From Cellulomonas sp. URHE0023 (GTDB taxonomy: Bacteria > Actinomycetota > Actinomycetes > Actinomycetales > Cellulomonadaceae), in the NCBI RefSeq assembly GCF_000688475.1, contig NZ_JIAN01000005.1:930001-994000 (forward strand): DNA of 64,000 bases. Direction: 5' to 3'. The notes beneath the pieces were generated by a model. It worked only from the letters and a program-made list of their open reading frames with translations, was not told the origin of the DNA and did no database searches. Position 1 is the stretch's first letter. The number at the start of each line of letters is the position of its first letter. A program made the position numbers and the translations under genes. This document shows, piece after piece, positions 23,681-32,600 of this stretch.

Positions 23681-25011
23681 CGAAGCAGTCCACGACCGCT
23701 CGCGCGTCGGACGACGAGTCCGGGGTGCTGGCACAGGACTCGTCAGCCGCGCTCGCCGACGCGTGGCAGACGTCGTGGTCGCGGTTGATCGGCCTCCTGA
23801 TCGGGCAGTACGCGCGGCCGGACCTGGCCGAGGATGCCGTCTCCGACGCGTTCGAGGCCGCGGCCCGCCACTGGCCGGTCGACGGTGTGCCCACGAACAC
23901 CGGCGCCTGGCTGCTCACCGCCGCGCGCCGTCGCGTCCTCGACCGCCTCCGCTCCGAGGCGGTCCACCGCCGGAAGGAGCCGTTGATGGTTGTCGACGAC
24001 GAGATGCGTGCCGCGGCCGCCGCCGTCGTCGACCCCGGCGCACACGTGGCCGACGAGCAGCTCCGGCTGATCTTCGCGTGCTGCCACCCCGCCATCGCAC
24101 CGGACGACCGCGTCGCCCTGACGCTGCGTTTCGTCGTCGGTCTCACGACCACGGAGATCGCCCGCCTCCTGCTCGTCCAGGAGACCGCGATGGCCGCCCG
24201 GCTGACGCGCGCCAAGAAGCGGCTCGCCTCCTCGGGCATCCCCTTCGCGACCCCACCGGCGGCCCACCTCGACGAGCGCCTCGACGTGGTCGCGACCGTC
24301 GTGTACCTCGCCTTCACGTCGGGGTACCACCCGGGTGCCGGCGAGACGGCGCTGCGCGTCGACCTCGGCGACGAGGCGATCCGGCTGCTGCGCGTCCTGG
24401 ACTCGCTGCTCCCTGACAGGCCCGTGGTGCGCGCCCTCCTGGCCTTGCTGCTCCTGCAGCACTCGCGCCGCGACACCCGTCTCGCCCCCGACGGAACGCT
24501 GGTCCTGCTGCCCGACCAGGACCGCACCCGGTGGCACCACGCGGAGATCGCGGAGGGCGTCGCGCTGCTCCAGTCCCTCCCGTTGTCCCCCGTCATGACG
24601 GAGGCGGACACGTCGTTGGTGACGCGCCTTGCTCAGGAGTACCGCCTCCAGGCTCTGATCGCGGCCGAGCACGCCACCGCCCCGACCGCCGAGGACACGC
24701 GCTGGGACGTCATCGCCGGTCTCTACCTGCAGCTCGAGCGCCTCACGGGTTCGCCGGTCGTCCGGCTGGCCCGGGCGGTCGCCGTCGCGGAGGCGTCCGG
24801 CCCCGACGCCGGTCTGCTGCTGCTCGAGGGCCTCGAGGACGCCCTCCCCCGACACCACCGCGTCCCCGCGGTGCGCGCCGAGCTGCTGGTCCGGTCCGGC
24901 AACCCGACCGCGGCCGCGACCTCCTACCGCGAGGCCCTGACGCTGGTCACCAACCCCACGGAACGCGCTCACCTGGAGTCGCGCCTGGCTGCGCTGGCCG
25001 GCGCCGAGTGA
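23677..25011 (+). CDS. ECF sigma factor of the ECF42 (DUF6596) type
   Basis: 444 aa from GTG 23677, overlapping the previous TGA. Sigma-2 at about residues 25-95 (LIGLLIGQYARPDLAEDAVSDAF...GAWLLTAARRRVLDRLR) and sigma-4 at about 125-175 (LTLRFVVGLTTTEIARLLLVQETAMAARLTRAKKRL). The long C-terminal extension (DUF6596, with YLAFTSGYH...) ends in TPR-like helices (LLRSG/VRSGNPTAAATSYREAL). ECF42 members lack a classical anti-sigma factor; the extension itself is needed for activity. Context with three DGPF proteins is diagnostic. Confidence 0.95.
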   Translation: MTKQSTTARASDDESGVLAQDSSAALADAWQTSWSRLIGLLIGQYARPDLAEDAVSDAFEAAARHWPVDGVPTNTGAWLLTAARRRVLDRLRSEAVHRRKEPLMVVDDEMRAAAAAVVDPGAHVADEQLRLIFACCHPAIAPDDRVALTLRFVVGLTTTEIARLLLVQETAMAARLTRAKKRLASSGIPFATPPAAHLDERLDVVATVVYLAFTSGYHPGAGETALRVDLGDEAIRLLRVLDSLLPDRPVVRALLALLLLQHSRRDTRLAPDGTLVLLPDQDRTRWHHAEIAEGVALLQSLPLSPVMTEADTSLVTRLAQEYRLQALIAAEHATAPTAEDTRWDVIAGLYLQLERLTGSPVVRLARAVAVAEASGPDAGLLLLEGLEDALPRHHRVPAVRAELLVRSGNPTAAATSYREALTLVTNPTERAHLESRLAALAGAE

Positions 25012-25026
25012 CCGCGGTCTGAGGCG

Positions 25027-26271
25027 TCAGCTCAGGGCCAGCAGGACCAGAAGGGTCAGGTTCAAGGCGACGACGAGCCCGACCACCACCAGGAGCGTCG
25101 CGTGGAGTCGCGGGCCGTTGCGGTAGCTCCCCATGACTGCGGCGGACCGGGTGAGCCGGACCAGCGGGATGACCGCGAAGGGGATGCCGAAGGACAGGAT
25201 CACCTGGGACACCACGAGGGTCCAGGTCGGGTCGGCGCCCATCGCGAGGAGCAGGAGCGCCGGGATGAGGGTGACCGCGCGCCGCACCACCAGGGGAACG
25301 CGCCGGTGCAGGAGTCCTTCCATGATCGTCGCGCCCGCGTAGGCACCGACCGATGTCGAAGCCAGACCTGAGGCGAGCAGCCCGATGGCGAACGCGATGC
25401 CGATGCCGATGCCGAGGGCCGCCACGATCGCGTCGTACGCACCGGGGATGGAGTCGGTGCCCTCGACGCCTCGAAGCGCGGACGCGGCGAGCAGCAGGAG
25501 CCCGATGTTGACCACGCCGGCGATCGCGAGCGCGCACCCGACGTCCCAGCGGGTCGCTCTCAGCACCCGCGGCACGTCCCCGCGAGCTCCGTGGCGGTCG
25601 CGGGCGAGCGCTGAGTGGACGTAGATCGCGTGGGGCATGACGGTCGCACCGAGCATCGACGCGGCCAGCAGGACGGAGCCGGGGCCGTCGAACCGCGGCA
25701 CCAGGCCGGACAGCACGCCGCGCGCATCGGGCGGCACGACGAACAGCCCGGCCAGGAAGCCGATGGAGATGATCGCGAGCAGGCTCACGATCACGAGCTC
25801 GAACCGCGACTGCCCGTACCGGTTCTGCGTGAGCAGCAGGAGCAGCGAGACGACGCCGACGATGAGCCCGCCCAGGGCCAAGGGAGTCCCGAAGAGCAGG
25901 TTCAGGGCGATGGCCCCACCGACCACCTCGGCGATGTCCGTGGCGGCGGCGACGAGCTCCGCCTGCGCCCAGAACGCGAGCCTGGGCCCACGTCGCAACC
26001 GCTGGCCCAGCAGCCCCGGAAGCGACTGCCCGGTGACGAGCCCGAGCTTCGCGGACTGGTACTGGACGAGCACGGCCATGGCGTTGGCCACCACGAGCAC
26101 CCAGAGCAGCAGGTAGCCGTAGCGTGCTCCGGCGGTGAGGTTCGCGGCGACGTTGCCCGGGTCCACGTAGGCGATCGCGGCCACGAACGCCGGCCCGAGC
26201 AGGAACGCGAACCGGCGCCGGGCCGCGGCGGCGGGCGCCCGGTCGACGTCGACGGTCGTTCTGCTCTGCAT
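25027..26271 (-). CDS. mntH: Nramp family divalent metal transporter (MntH-like)
   Basis: 414 aa, 11 predicted membrane segments. Proton-coupled import of Mn2+/Fe2+. Signature DPGN at residues 37-40 (AIAYVDPGNVAANLTAG) in TM1 and MPHAIYVHSA in TM6, the two unwound metal-binding helices; LVSQVILSFGIPFAVIPLV in TM10-11. ATG 26271 has GGAG seven bases upstream. A 20-bp inverted repeat lies over its presumed transcription start, suggesting a metal-dependent repressor. Convergent with the ECF42 operon. Confidence 0.95.
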   Translation of the reverse strand: MQSRTTVDVDRAPAAAARRRFAFLLGPAFVAAIAYVDPGNVAANLTAGARYGYLLLWVLVVANAMAVLVQYQSAKLGLVTGQSLPGLLGQRLRRGPRLAFWAQAELVAAATDIAEVVGGAIALNLLFGTPLALGGLIVGVVSLLLLLTQNRYGQSRFELVIVSLLAIISIGFLAGLFVVPPDARGVLSGLVPRFDGPGSVLLAASMLGATVMPHAIYVHSALARDRHGARGDVPRVLRATRWDVGCALAIAGVVNIGLLLLAASALRGVEGTDSIPGAYDAIVAALGIGIGIAFAIGLLASGLASTSVGAYAGATIMEGLLHRRVPLVVRRAVTLIPALLLLAMGADPTWTLVVSQVILSFGIPFAVIPLVRLTRSAAVMGSYRNGPRLHATLLVVVGLVVALNLTLLVLLALS

Positions 26272-26283
26272 CCTGCGCTCCAG

Positions 26284-26309
26284 AAGTTCGGCCTACCGAA
26301 CTTATGGTA
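26284..26309 (-). promoter_or_regulatory. Inverted-repeat operator and -10 box of mntH
   Basis: AAGTTCGG-CCTA-CCGAACTT (26284-26303) has perfect 8-bp arms; TACCAT on the minus strand (26304-26309) directly upstream is a plausible -10 box, so the palindrome covers the start of transcription. Position and gene suggest an MntR/DtxR-type regulator; none is encoded in the window. Confidence 0.6.
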
Positions 26310-26406
26310 CCGGAGCGTCGCAGTTCCGCCATGGCGCCGGACCCCCCCGGCCGCGCCCCGGACAATTGGATCGACCGCGGAGAGACGGCGCGCGAGGGTG
26401 GTGAGC

Positions 26407-27507
26407 ATGACGACGTGGTCCCTCCGCGAGGTTCCCGCACTGGAGAGCACGAGCTCCCCGGGTTCCTGGCTGCTGGACGGATTCGTGCGGGCCACGAACG
26501 CGGTCCTCCTGGACAGCTGGGGCAACCACGACCTCGACCGGTCGGCGCAGGAGATCCTCGGTGCGCTGCACGACGCGAGCTACGTCCGCAAGATCCGCCT
26601 GGTCGCGGTGGCCGACGGCACCACCGACGACCCGGACCGGGTGCTCGGCTACGCGGCGCTGGACATGCCGCTGCGCGACAACACCCACCTGGGCATCGTG
26701 GACATCGGGGTCCGCCCCGACCACCGCCGCCGGGGCATCGGTTCCGGCCTGCACGACGCCGTGATCGCGCGTGGGACCGAGGCCGGTCGATCGACGTTCC
26801 AGGCGTCGACCGACCAGCGGGTCGAACCTCCCGACGGTCCGGACGTCCTCACGCCGTCGACCGGCGAAGGTCGGGTCTCGGCCACGGCGGACGGAACGCG
26901 CTTCGCGAGGACGCACGGGTACGCGCTCGCCCAGGTGGCCCGGTACTCGGTCTTCGACCTCCCCTTCGACCAGGACCATGTCGGACGCCTGCGACGGGAT
27001 GCCGACGAGCACGCCGGGCCCGACTACCGCCTGGTGTCCTGGTCGGACCACTGCCCCGAGGAGTGGGTCGAGCACTACGCCGTGCTCGTCGGGCGGATGA
27101 GCACGGACACACCCGTGGGTGGCCTGGACTACGGCGAGGAGGGCTGGGACGGCGAGCGGATCCGCACGACGGAGAAGCAGCTCGAGGAGCGCGGGGTCGG
27201 TCTCCTGGTGATGGCAGCCGAGCACGTCCCGACGCACACGCTCGCCGCGTTCACCGAGTTCAAGACGATGCCGCACGCACGGGACTTCGTGCACCAGAAC
27301 GACACGCTCGTGCTCCAGGAGCACCGCGGGCGTCGGCTGGGGATGCTGGTCAAGGCCGCCAACCTCCAGCGGCTCGCGGCGCAGCGGCCGCTCGTCCGGC
27401 GCGTCGGCACGTGGAACGCCGAGGAGAACAGCTACATGCTGGGCATCAACGTCGCGCTCGGCTTCCGGCCGGCGGGCGGGTCGGGCGAGTGGCAGCTCAC
27501 CCGGTAG
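26407..27507 (+). CDS. Tandem GNAT-domain N-acetyltransferase
   Basis: 366 aa with two GNAT halves. The N-terminal one has the acetyl-CoA loop VDIGVRPDHRRRGIGSGLHDAVI (about residues 97-119); the C-terminal one has LVLQEHRGRRLGMLVKAANLQ with the V-x-x-x-x-R-G-x-x-L core and ends GTWNAEENSYMLGINVALGFRPAG, as in mycothiol-synthase-like and Eis-unrelated two-domain GNATs. ATG 26407 has GAGGGTGG upstream. Substrate unknown. The last 11 bases overlap the convergent araC-type gene. Confidence 0.85.
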   Translation: MTTWSLREVPALESTSSPGSWLLDGFVRATNAVLLDSWGNHDLDRSAQEILGALHDASYVRKIRLVAVADGTTDDPDRVLGYAALDMPLRDNTHLGIVDIGVRPDHRRRGIGSGLHDAVIARGTEAGRSTFQASTDQRVEPPDGPDVLTPSTGEGRVSATADGTRFARTHGYALAQVARYSVFDLPFDQDHVGRLRRDADEHAGPDYRLVSWSDHCPEEWVEHYAVLVGRMSTDTPVGGLDYGEEGWDGERIRTTEKQLEERGVGLLVMAAEHVPTHTLAAFTEFKTMPHARDFVHQNDTLVLQEHRGRRLGMLVKAANLQRLAAQRPLVRRVGTWNAEENSYMLGINVALGFRPAGGSGEWQLTR

Positions 27508-28462
27508 CCGCGACGAGGCTCGCACGGTACTGCTGCGGGCTGACCTGGTGCTCGCGCTTGAACGCCGTGCTGAACGCGAACGGCGTGCCGTACCCGACCT
27601 GGCGCGCAACCGACGCGACTGTCGCGTGCGGCTCCTGCAGCAGGTCGGCGGCCAGCGACATCCGCCAGCCGGTCAGGTACGACAACGGCGGCTCGCCGAC
27701 GAGCGCCGTGAACCGTCGCGCGAACGCGGCGCGCGACAGCCCGGTGCTCGCGCCGAGCCGCTCCACGGTCCAGGGTGCGGCCGGCTGCTCCTGCATCAGC
27801 AGCAGCGCGCGCCCGACGACCGGGTCGGCCGATGCCCGGTACCAGCCGGCCGCACCGGCGCTGCTGGACGACGTGGGCTGCTGCGCCGCGAACCACCAGC
27901 GCAGCACCGCGATCAGGACGAGGTCGAGCATCCGGTCCAGCACGGCCGCCTGTCCCGGTTCGTCGCGGGAGATCTGGGCGGCGAGGTAGTCGATCAGGGC
28001 ACTGGGGACGTGCTCACGTGGCGCGACGACGACCGGCGGAAGTCCCGCGAGGACGCGCCGGCCGACCATGCTCTGCGACTCGTAGGTGCCGTTGAGCAGC
28101 AGGGTGCTGCCGTCGGGCGCGTTGCCCCAGGTCCGCACCCCGACGTCGGTCATCGGCGGGGTGCCCGGACCCGCCAGCGGGACGCAGACCTGGCCGGGAC
28201 CGATGCGCACCTGCGGGGCTGTCGCGGGGTCGTCGGCGACCGTGTAGTCCGAGGTCCCGCGGATGACGGCGACGTCCCCGGCACGCAGGAGCACGGGCTC
28301 GCACCCTGTCGCCAGGATGTACGCCTGCCCGCGCACCAGCGCGACGACGGTGAGCGGTGCCCGGTCCTCGATCCGCATCGCCCACGGCGGCTCGAGCGAG
28401 CACCGCAGCACGAACGCGTCCCGGGCACTCGGTCCGGCGAGCACAGCCGACAGCGGGTCCAT
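27497..28462 (-). CDS. AraC family transcriptional regulator
   Basis: 321 aa. N-terminal cupin-like domain (LVRGQAYILATGCEPVLLRAGDVAVIRG) of the AraC_binding_2 type; C-terminal double HTH about residues 215-318 with WTVERLGASTGLSRAAFARRFTALVGEPPLSYLTGWRM and VASVARQVGYGTPFAFSTAFKRE...SPQQYR. Start ATG 28462 with a leaderless-type -10 (TACTGT). Divergent from the NmrA-like gene, 80 bp between starts, so very likely its regulator. Confidence 0.93.
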   Translation of the reverse strand: MDPLSAVLAGPSARDAFVLRCSLEPPWAMRIEDRAPLTVVALVRGQAYILATGCEPVLLRAGDVAVIRGTSDYTVADDPATAPQVRIGPGQVCVPLAGPGTPPMTDVGVRTWGNAPDGSTLLLNGTYESQSMVGRRVLAGLPPVVVAPREHVPSALIDYLAAQISRDEPGQAAVLDRMLDLVLIAVLRWWFAAQQPTSSSSAGAAGWYRASADPVVGRALLLMQEQPAAPWTVERLGASTGLSRAAFARRFTALVGEPPLSYLTGWRMSLAADLLQEPHATVASVARQVGYGTPFAFSTAFKREHQVSPQQYRASLVAATG

Positions 28463-28468
28463 CGCCTC

Positions 28469-28474
28469 ACAGTA
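28469..28474 (-). promoter_or_regulatory. -10 element TACTGT of the araC-type gene
   Basis: TACTGT on the minus strand, six bases before ATG 28462; no Shine-Dalgarno sequence. Confidence 0.5.
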
Positions 28475-28507
28475 GACGCCTACGTATGCTCGCGCGCTTC
28501 TGAACGA

Positions 28508-28536
28508 TTGAGACGCTCCCGAGCAGGCATTCAGAT
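28508..28536 (+). promoter_or_regulatory. Promoter of the NmrA-like gene
   Basis: TTGAGA (28508-28513), 17 bp, TCAGAT (28531-28536), then six bases and ATG 28543. Leaderless candidate, facing the araC-type promoter. Confidence 0.45.
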
Positions 28537-28542
28537 AGACGC

Positions 28543-29337
28543 ATGACAACATTCATCGCAGGAGGCACCGGCAAGACCGGTCGCCGCGTCGCAGCTCGTC
28601 TCGAAGCCCTGGGACACAGCACCCGGATCGGCTCGCGGAACGGCACGCCGCCGTTCGACTGGGACCGACCCGACACGTGGGACGCAGCCCTCGACGGCGT
28701 GGAGCGCGCCTACATCGCCTACGCACCCGACGTCGCAGTACCGAGCGCACCGGAGCACCTGGCGATGTTCGGGAAGGCGGCTGCCCACCTCAGTGCCATC
28801 ACCCTGCTCTCCGGTCGAGGGGAACCGCAGGCGCAGGAGGCCGAAGCGGCGCTCAGGAGCAACGCACCCCAGAGCACCGTCCTGCGTGCGAGCTGGTTCG
28901 CGCAGAACTTCTCCGAAGGCCTGTTCGTGGACGACATCGTGACTGGTCGTCTGGCACTGCCCGTCGGGGACGTCGGCGAGCCGTTCCTCGACGCCGACGA
29001 CCTCGCCGACGCAGCCGTGGCGACCCTCGTCGAGAAGGGTCACGCGGGACGGCTCTACGAGCTCACCGGGCCACGCCTGCTGTCGTTCGCCGATGCCGTC
29101 CACGAGATCGCGGACGCCGCGGGCCGCGCGGTGACGTTCCAGACCGTCACGCCGCAGGAGTACGCCACGACCCTGGAGGGCGCCCCGCCGGACGTGGTCG
29201 AGCTGGTCCTGATGCTGTTCCGCGAGCTGTTCGACGGACGCAACGCGCACCTGGAGACGGGCGTGGCAGACCTCCTCGGCCGCGAGCCCCGCGACTTCCG
29301 GGCGTTCGCGCAGGCGAACCGGGAGGCGTGGCGGTGA
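28543..29337 (+). CDS. NmrA-like NAD(P)-binding protein
   Basis: 264 aa atypical SDR. N-terminal MTTFIAGGTGKTGRRVAARLEALGH gives the GxxGxxG motif; STRIGSRNG suggests NADP. No Tyr-x3-Lys catalytic pair is evident, as in NmrA/HSCARG-type redox sensors and quinone reductases; STVLRASWFAQNFSEGLFVDDI and the FLDADDLADAAVATL segment are typical. Probably expressed under the divergent AraC regulator. Enzymatic or sensing role unknown. Confidence 0.88.
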   Translation: MTTFIAGGTGKTGRRVAARLEALGHSTRIGSRNGTPPFDWDRPDTWDAALDGVERAYIAYAPDVAVPSAPEHLAMFGKAAAHLSAITLLSGRGEPQAQEAEAALRSNAPQSTVLRASWFAQNFSEGLFVDDIVTGRLALPVGDVGEPFLDADDLADAAVATLVEKGHAGRLYELTGPRLLSFADAVHEIADAAGRAVTFQTVTPQEYATTLEGAPPDVVELVLMLFRELFDGRNAHLETGVADLLGREPRDFRAFAQANREAWR

Positions 29338-29355
29338 GGCGCGGCCCGGGACCCG

Positions 29356-30123
29356 TCAGGTCGTCCTGACGGCCTTGGGCATGGACATGGACCACCAGCG
29401 CCCCCACCGGTCCTCCACCTCGGCGAACGTGACGTCGTCGAGACCGTAGGTGGACAGGATCGCGTTGACGGTCCCGTGGGGCGGGGTGGCCGCGGCGGGC
29501 ACCTCCATGATGACGAAGTAGATGGCGCTGATCCCGTGCAGCCGCAGCCCGAACTGCAGCGGTGTCATGTAGTCGACCGTCCCCCCGAGCAGCGTGCCGT
29601 CCGGGCGGCGGGCCTGCACGTGACCGCCCACGGGGACGCTCCGGATGCCCGCGATCCCGGCGTTGTCGAGCAGCCGGTCTCCGGGGGTGCCCGCGTCCAG
29701 GCCGAACGTCGACAGGGTCCGACGGTCCTCCCCCGGGTGGACGGTGATCGCGAACGCGAGCTGGTGCACGAACGCGATCCACTCCTCGTCGACCACGTCG
29801 CGGACGCCGTCGAACGAGGAGGTCCCCTGGTGGCTTCGGCGGGTGACCGTCAGCCGGGTGTGGCCGGGGACCGAGACCGTCGACCGTGCGGTGATGATCA
29901 CGTCGTGGTGCGGCCACGTGAGCGTGTGGATCGTCTCGTTCCCGACGACGTCGTGCGCCTCGACCGGTCCGACCGCGAACAACGCCTGGATCTCGGCATC
30001 GAGCCCGTCGTGGTCCCACCGGTACCACCGGCGCACCAGCTGAGGTTCACGCAGGTGGGGCCACACGGCCGCGAGCGGGACCGGGATGTCGACCGACACG
30101 ACCTCACGGAGCTCCAGCGTCAT
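29356..30123 (-). CDS. SRPBCC-fold protein
   Basis: 255 aa, soluble. The opening MTLELREVVSVDIPVPLAAVWPHLREPQLVRRWY is the START/Bet v1-type pattern (domain to about residue 150), with the cavity-lining WIAFVHQLAFAI helix. The C-terminal 90 residues (GGHVQARRPDGTLLGGTVDYMTPLQFGLRL) form an additional conserved domain of unknown role. TAACGT about 30 nt upstream and GAGGTGA before ATG 30123 suggest a leadered transcript. It converges on the NmrA-like gene and diverges from the APC permease. Confidence 0.75.
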   Translation of the reverse strand: MTLELREVVSVDIPVPLAAVWPHLREPQLVRRWYRWDHDGLDAEIQALFAVGPVEAHDVVGNETIHTLTWPHHDVIITARSTVSVPGHTRLTVTRRSHQGTSSFDGVRDVVDEEWIAFVHQLAFAITVHPGEDRRTLSTFGLDAGTPGDRLLDNAGIAGIRSVPVGGHVQARRPDGTLLGGTVDYMTPLQFGLRLHGISAIYFVIMEVPAAATPPHGTVNAILSTYGLDDVTFAEVEDRWGRWWSMSMPKAVRTT

Positions 30124-30236
30124 CGCTGCTCACCTCGCCCTCCGACAACGACGTTAGTCAGGGATGGGCGAGCACGCTCGTCGGGCAGCCACAGGCTCGC
30201 GCGGCGCATGACGAGCACAGCACGACGCGACGGGTC

Positions 30237-30242
30237 TATCGT
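30237..30242 (+). promoter_or_regulatory. -10 element TATCGT before the APC permease
   Basis: TATCGT about 45 bp upstream of ATG 30289; a GAGGGAG Shine-Dalgarno sequence follows. No convincing -35. Confidence 0.3.
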
Positions 30243-30288
30243 CGGGCGTGCCGGCCGCGGCACCGGCGGCATGACCCGAGGGAGTCGC

Positions 30289-31599
30289 ATGTCCGAGCCG
30301 GTACCCGCCGCGAAGGCGCACCTGAGCGTGCGAGGAGCCATCGTGCTCGGCGTCGGCGCGATGGTCGGTGCCGGGATCTTCGCGCTGCTCGGCCAGGCCG
30401 GTGCGGTGGCCGGCTCCGCCGTGTGGCTCTCGTTCCTGCTGGCCGGGATCATGTGCACGGCGCTCGGGTACACGCTCGTGAAGTTCGCGATGCGCTGGCC
30501 GTCGTCCGGCGGGATCATCGTGTACCTGTCGCACGGATTCCGCAGCCGTCGGCTCGTCGGGGTGGCGGCGTGGTTGGGGTACCTCACCGCGATCGTCGTC
30601 GTGGGCGCCATGGTCGCCGCGTCGTTCGGGGACTACGCGGCGGACGTGATCGCCGACGGCCCGTCCGGCGGCTGGTTGTCCAAGGTGTGCGCCGTGCTGC
30701 TCATCGCGTTCGGCACCTGGCTCACCATCGCCGGCCCGCGTCTGGTCGACAGCGTTCAGTCGGTGATCGTCGGCCTGCTCCTGGTCGTGTTCGCCGTGTT
30801 CATCGTGGGCACGTTCTCCCAGGTCGACTTCGCGCTGCTCGCGCCGAGCACGTACCCGAGCGTCAACGACATCATCGCCAGCATCGCCCTGACGTTCTTC
30901 GCGTTCCTCGGCTTCGCGGTCATCTCCTTCGTGGGCGACGACCTGCCCGAGCCTCGACGGCAGATGCCGATCGCGCTGTACGCCGCTCTGGCCATCACGA
31001 CCGTGCTGTACGTGCTGGTCGCGGTGTGCGTGTTCGGCACGCTCCCCGTCGACGAGGTGGTGGCCGCGGGACCCCGGGCGCTCGCCGTGGCTGCCGAGCC
31101 CACCTTGGGGCAGGCGGGCTACACGATGATGACGATCGCCGCACTGCTCGCGACCTCGTCCAGCGTCACCGCGATCCTCTACAGCTCACGCGCGCTGACC
31201 GGCGCGCTGGCGGACTCGGGCACGTTCCCACCGGCCTTCGGTTCGCGGACACGGCTGGGGAGCCACGGTGGGCTGCTGATCACCGCCGGGCTGACGATCC
31301 TGTTCGTCACCGTGCTGGGTCTCGGCGCGCTCGCATCCGTCGGTAGCGCGGTGTCCCTGGCGGTGTTCCTGCTCGTTGCCATCGCGGCGTTCCGGCTGCG
31401 GTCGGAGCTGAACGCCTCGACGCTGCTGACGGCCGCGGCGACGGTGATCTCGGCCGTGGTGCTGGCCTGGTTCGTCGTCGACCTGTTCCGGGCACAGCGG
31501 CGCTCGTTCTGGTTCATGATCGTGCTGATCGTGCTGGCCGTCGTCGTCGACGTGGTGTGGACACGACGACGACAGTCAGCTCAGGACCAGCCGGCCTGA
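30289..31599 (+). CDS. APC family amino acid/polyamine permease
   Basis: 436 aa, about 12 membrane segments. TM1 carries the substrate-binding unwound motif GVGAMVGAGIFALLGQAG; TM6 region has TFFAFLGFAVISFVGDDLPEPRRQMP, both typical of the APC superfamily (YhdG/CAT-like branch). ATG 30289 is preferred over ATG 30271 because GAGGGAG precedes it. Substrate unknown, most likely an amino acid. Single gene. Confidence 0.9.
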   Translation: MSEPVPAAKAHLSVRGAIVLGVGAMVGAGIFALLGQAGAVAGSAVWLSFLLAGIMCTALGYTLVKFAMRWPSSGGIIVYLSHGFRSRRLVGVAAWLGYLTAIVVVGAMVAASFGDYAADVIADGPSGGWLSKVCAVLLIAFGTWLTIAGPRLVDSVQSVIVGLLLVVFAVFIVGTFSQVDFALLAPSTYPSVNDIIASIALTFFAFLGFAVISFVGDDLPEPRRQMPIALYAALAITTVLYVLVAVCVFGTLPVDEVVAAGPRALAVAAEPTLGQAGYTMMTIAALLATSSSVTAILYSSRALTGALADSGTFPPAFGSRTRLGSHGGLLITAGLTILFVTVLGLGALASVGSAVSLAVFLLVAIAAFRLRSELNASTLLTAAATVISAVVLAWFVVDLFRAQRRSFWFMIVLIVLAVVVDVVWTRRRQSAQDQPA

Positions 31600-31619
31600 C
31601 AAGGGCCCGGGGGCAGCCG

Positions 31620-32600
31620 TCAGAGCGGCAGGACCGCCAGAGCATCCGGTTCCACGCCGAGCTCGACCACGTCGCCTTGCGCCCAGCGGCCGCCCACCGG
31701 ACCGAGAGCCGTCACCGCACCGATGCCGTCGACCTCGACGCGGACCTCGGACCGCCCGCGCCGGGACGCGACGCCGGTGACCGTGCCCTTGGCGGCCCCG
31801 GCGCGTCCGACCACGAACGCGCCCTCGGCGAGCGCGATCGTGGCATCCGCGACCGATCGGGATCCCAGCGCCTCACGCAAGGGCGCGGCAGCCGCCGCAC
31901 CTACGGGCACGAACGCCTCGTAGCCGAGGAACGACGCGACCTCCCGTGACACCGGGGAACGCCACAGCTCGGCGGGGGCCGCGACCTGCAGCAGGCGGCC
32001 ACCCGACATGACGCCGACGCGGTCGGCCACCGCGAACGCCTCGTCGTGGTCGTGCGTGACGAACAGGGCGGTGGTCTCCGTGGAGACGAGCGCCGCGCGC
32101 AGGTCGACGGCGAGCCGCTCGCGCAGGGTGCGGTCGAGGGCGGACAGGGGCTCGTCGAGGAGGAGCAGCCGTGGCTGCGGGGCGAGCGCGCGGGCGAGCG
32201 CGACGCGCTGGCGTTCGCCGCCGGACAAGGTGGTGACCGACCGGTCGCCGAAGCCTGCCAGGCCGACGAGCTCGAGCAGCGCGTCGACCGAGGCGCCCCG
32301 GGGCAGCCCGTAGCCGACGTTGCCGCTCACGGACCGGTGCGCGAACAGCTGCCCGTCCTGGAACAGGAGCCCGAACCCGCGCCTGTGGACCGGAACGCCC
32401 GCGAGCGAGGAGCCGTCCCAGCTCACCGAGCCGCCGACGAGCGGCTCGAGGCCCGCGACCGCCCGCAGCAGCGACGACTTCCCGCACCCGGACGGCCCGA
32501 GGAGCGCGACGACCTCACCGGTCTGGACGGCCAGGGAGACGTGGTCGACAGCCGTCGCGGCCCCGTACCGCACGACGACGTCCTCCATGTGGAGTGTCAC
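31620..32600 (-). CDS. thiQ: Thiamine ABC transporter ATPase
   Basis: 326 aa. Walker A GPSGCGKSS, signature LSGGERQRVALARAL, Walker B LLLLDEPLSALD, then the His switch VTHDHDEAF; a C-terminal TOBE-like region of about 90 residues (VGRAGAAKGTVTGVASRRGR) is longer than in E. coli ThiQ. Start GTG 32600 overlaps the thiP stop (GTGA). Operon position behind a TPP riboswitch identifies the substrate as thiamine or a derivative. Confidence 0.93.
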   Translation of the reverse strand: MTLHMEDVVVRYGAATAVDHVSLAVQTGEVVALLGPSGCGKSSLLRAVAGLEPLVGGSVSWDGSSLAGVPVHRRGFGLLFQDGQLFAHRSVSGNVGYGLPRGASVDALLELVGLAGFGDRSVTTLSGGERQRVALARALAPQPRLLLLDEPLSALDRTLRERLAVDLRAALVSTETTALFVTHDHDEAFAVADRVGVMSGGRLLQVAAPAELWRSPVSREVASFLGYEAFVPVGAAAAAPLREALGSRSVADATIALAEGAFVVGRAGAAKGTVTGVASRRGRSEVRVEVDGIGAVTALGPVGGRWAQGDVVELGVEPDALAVLPL

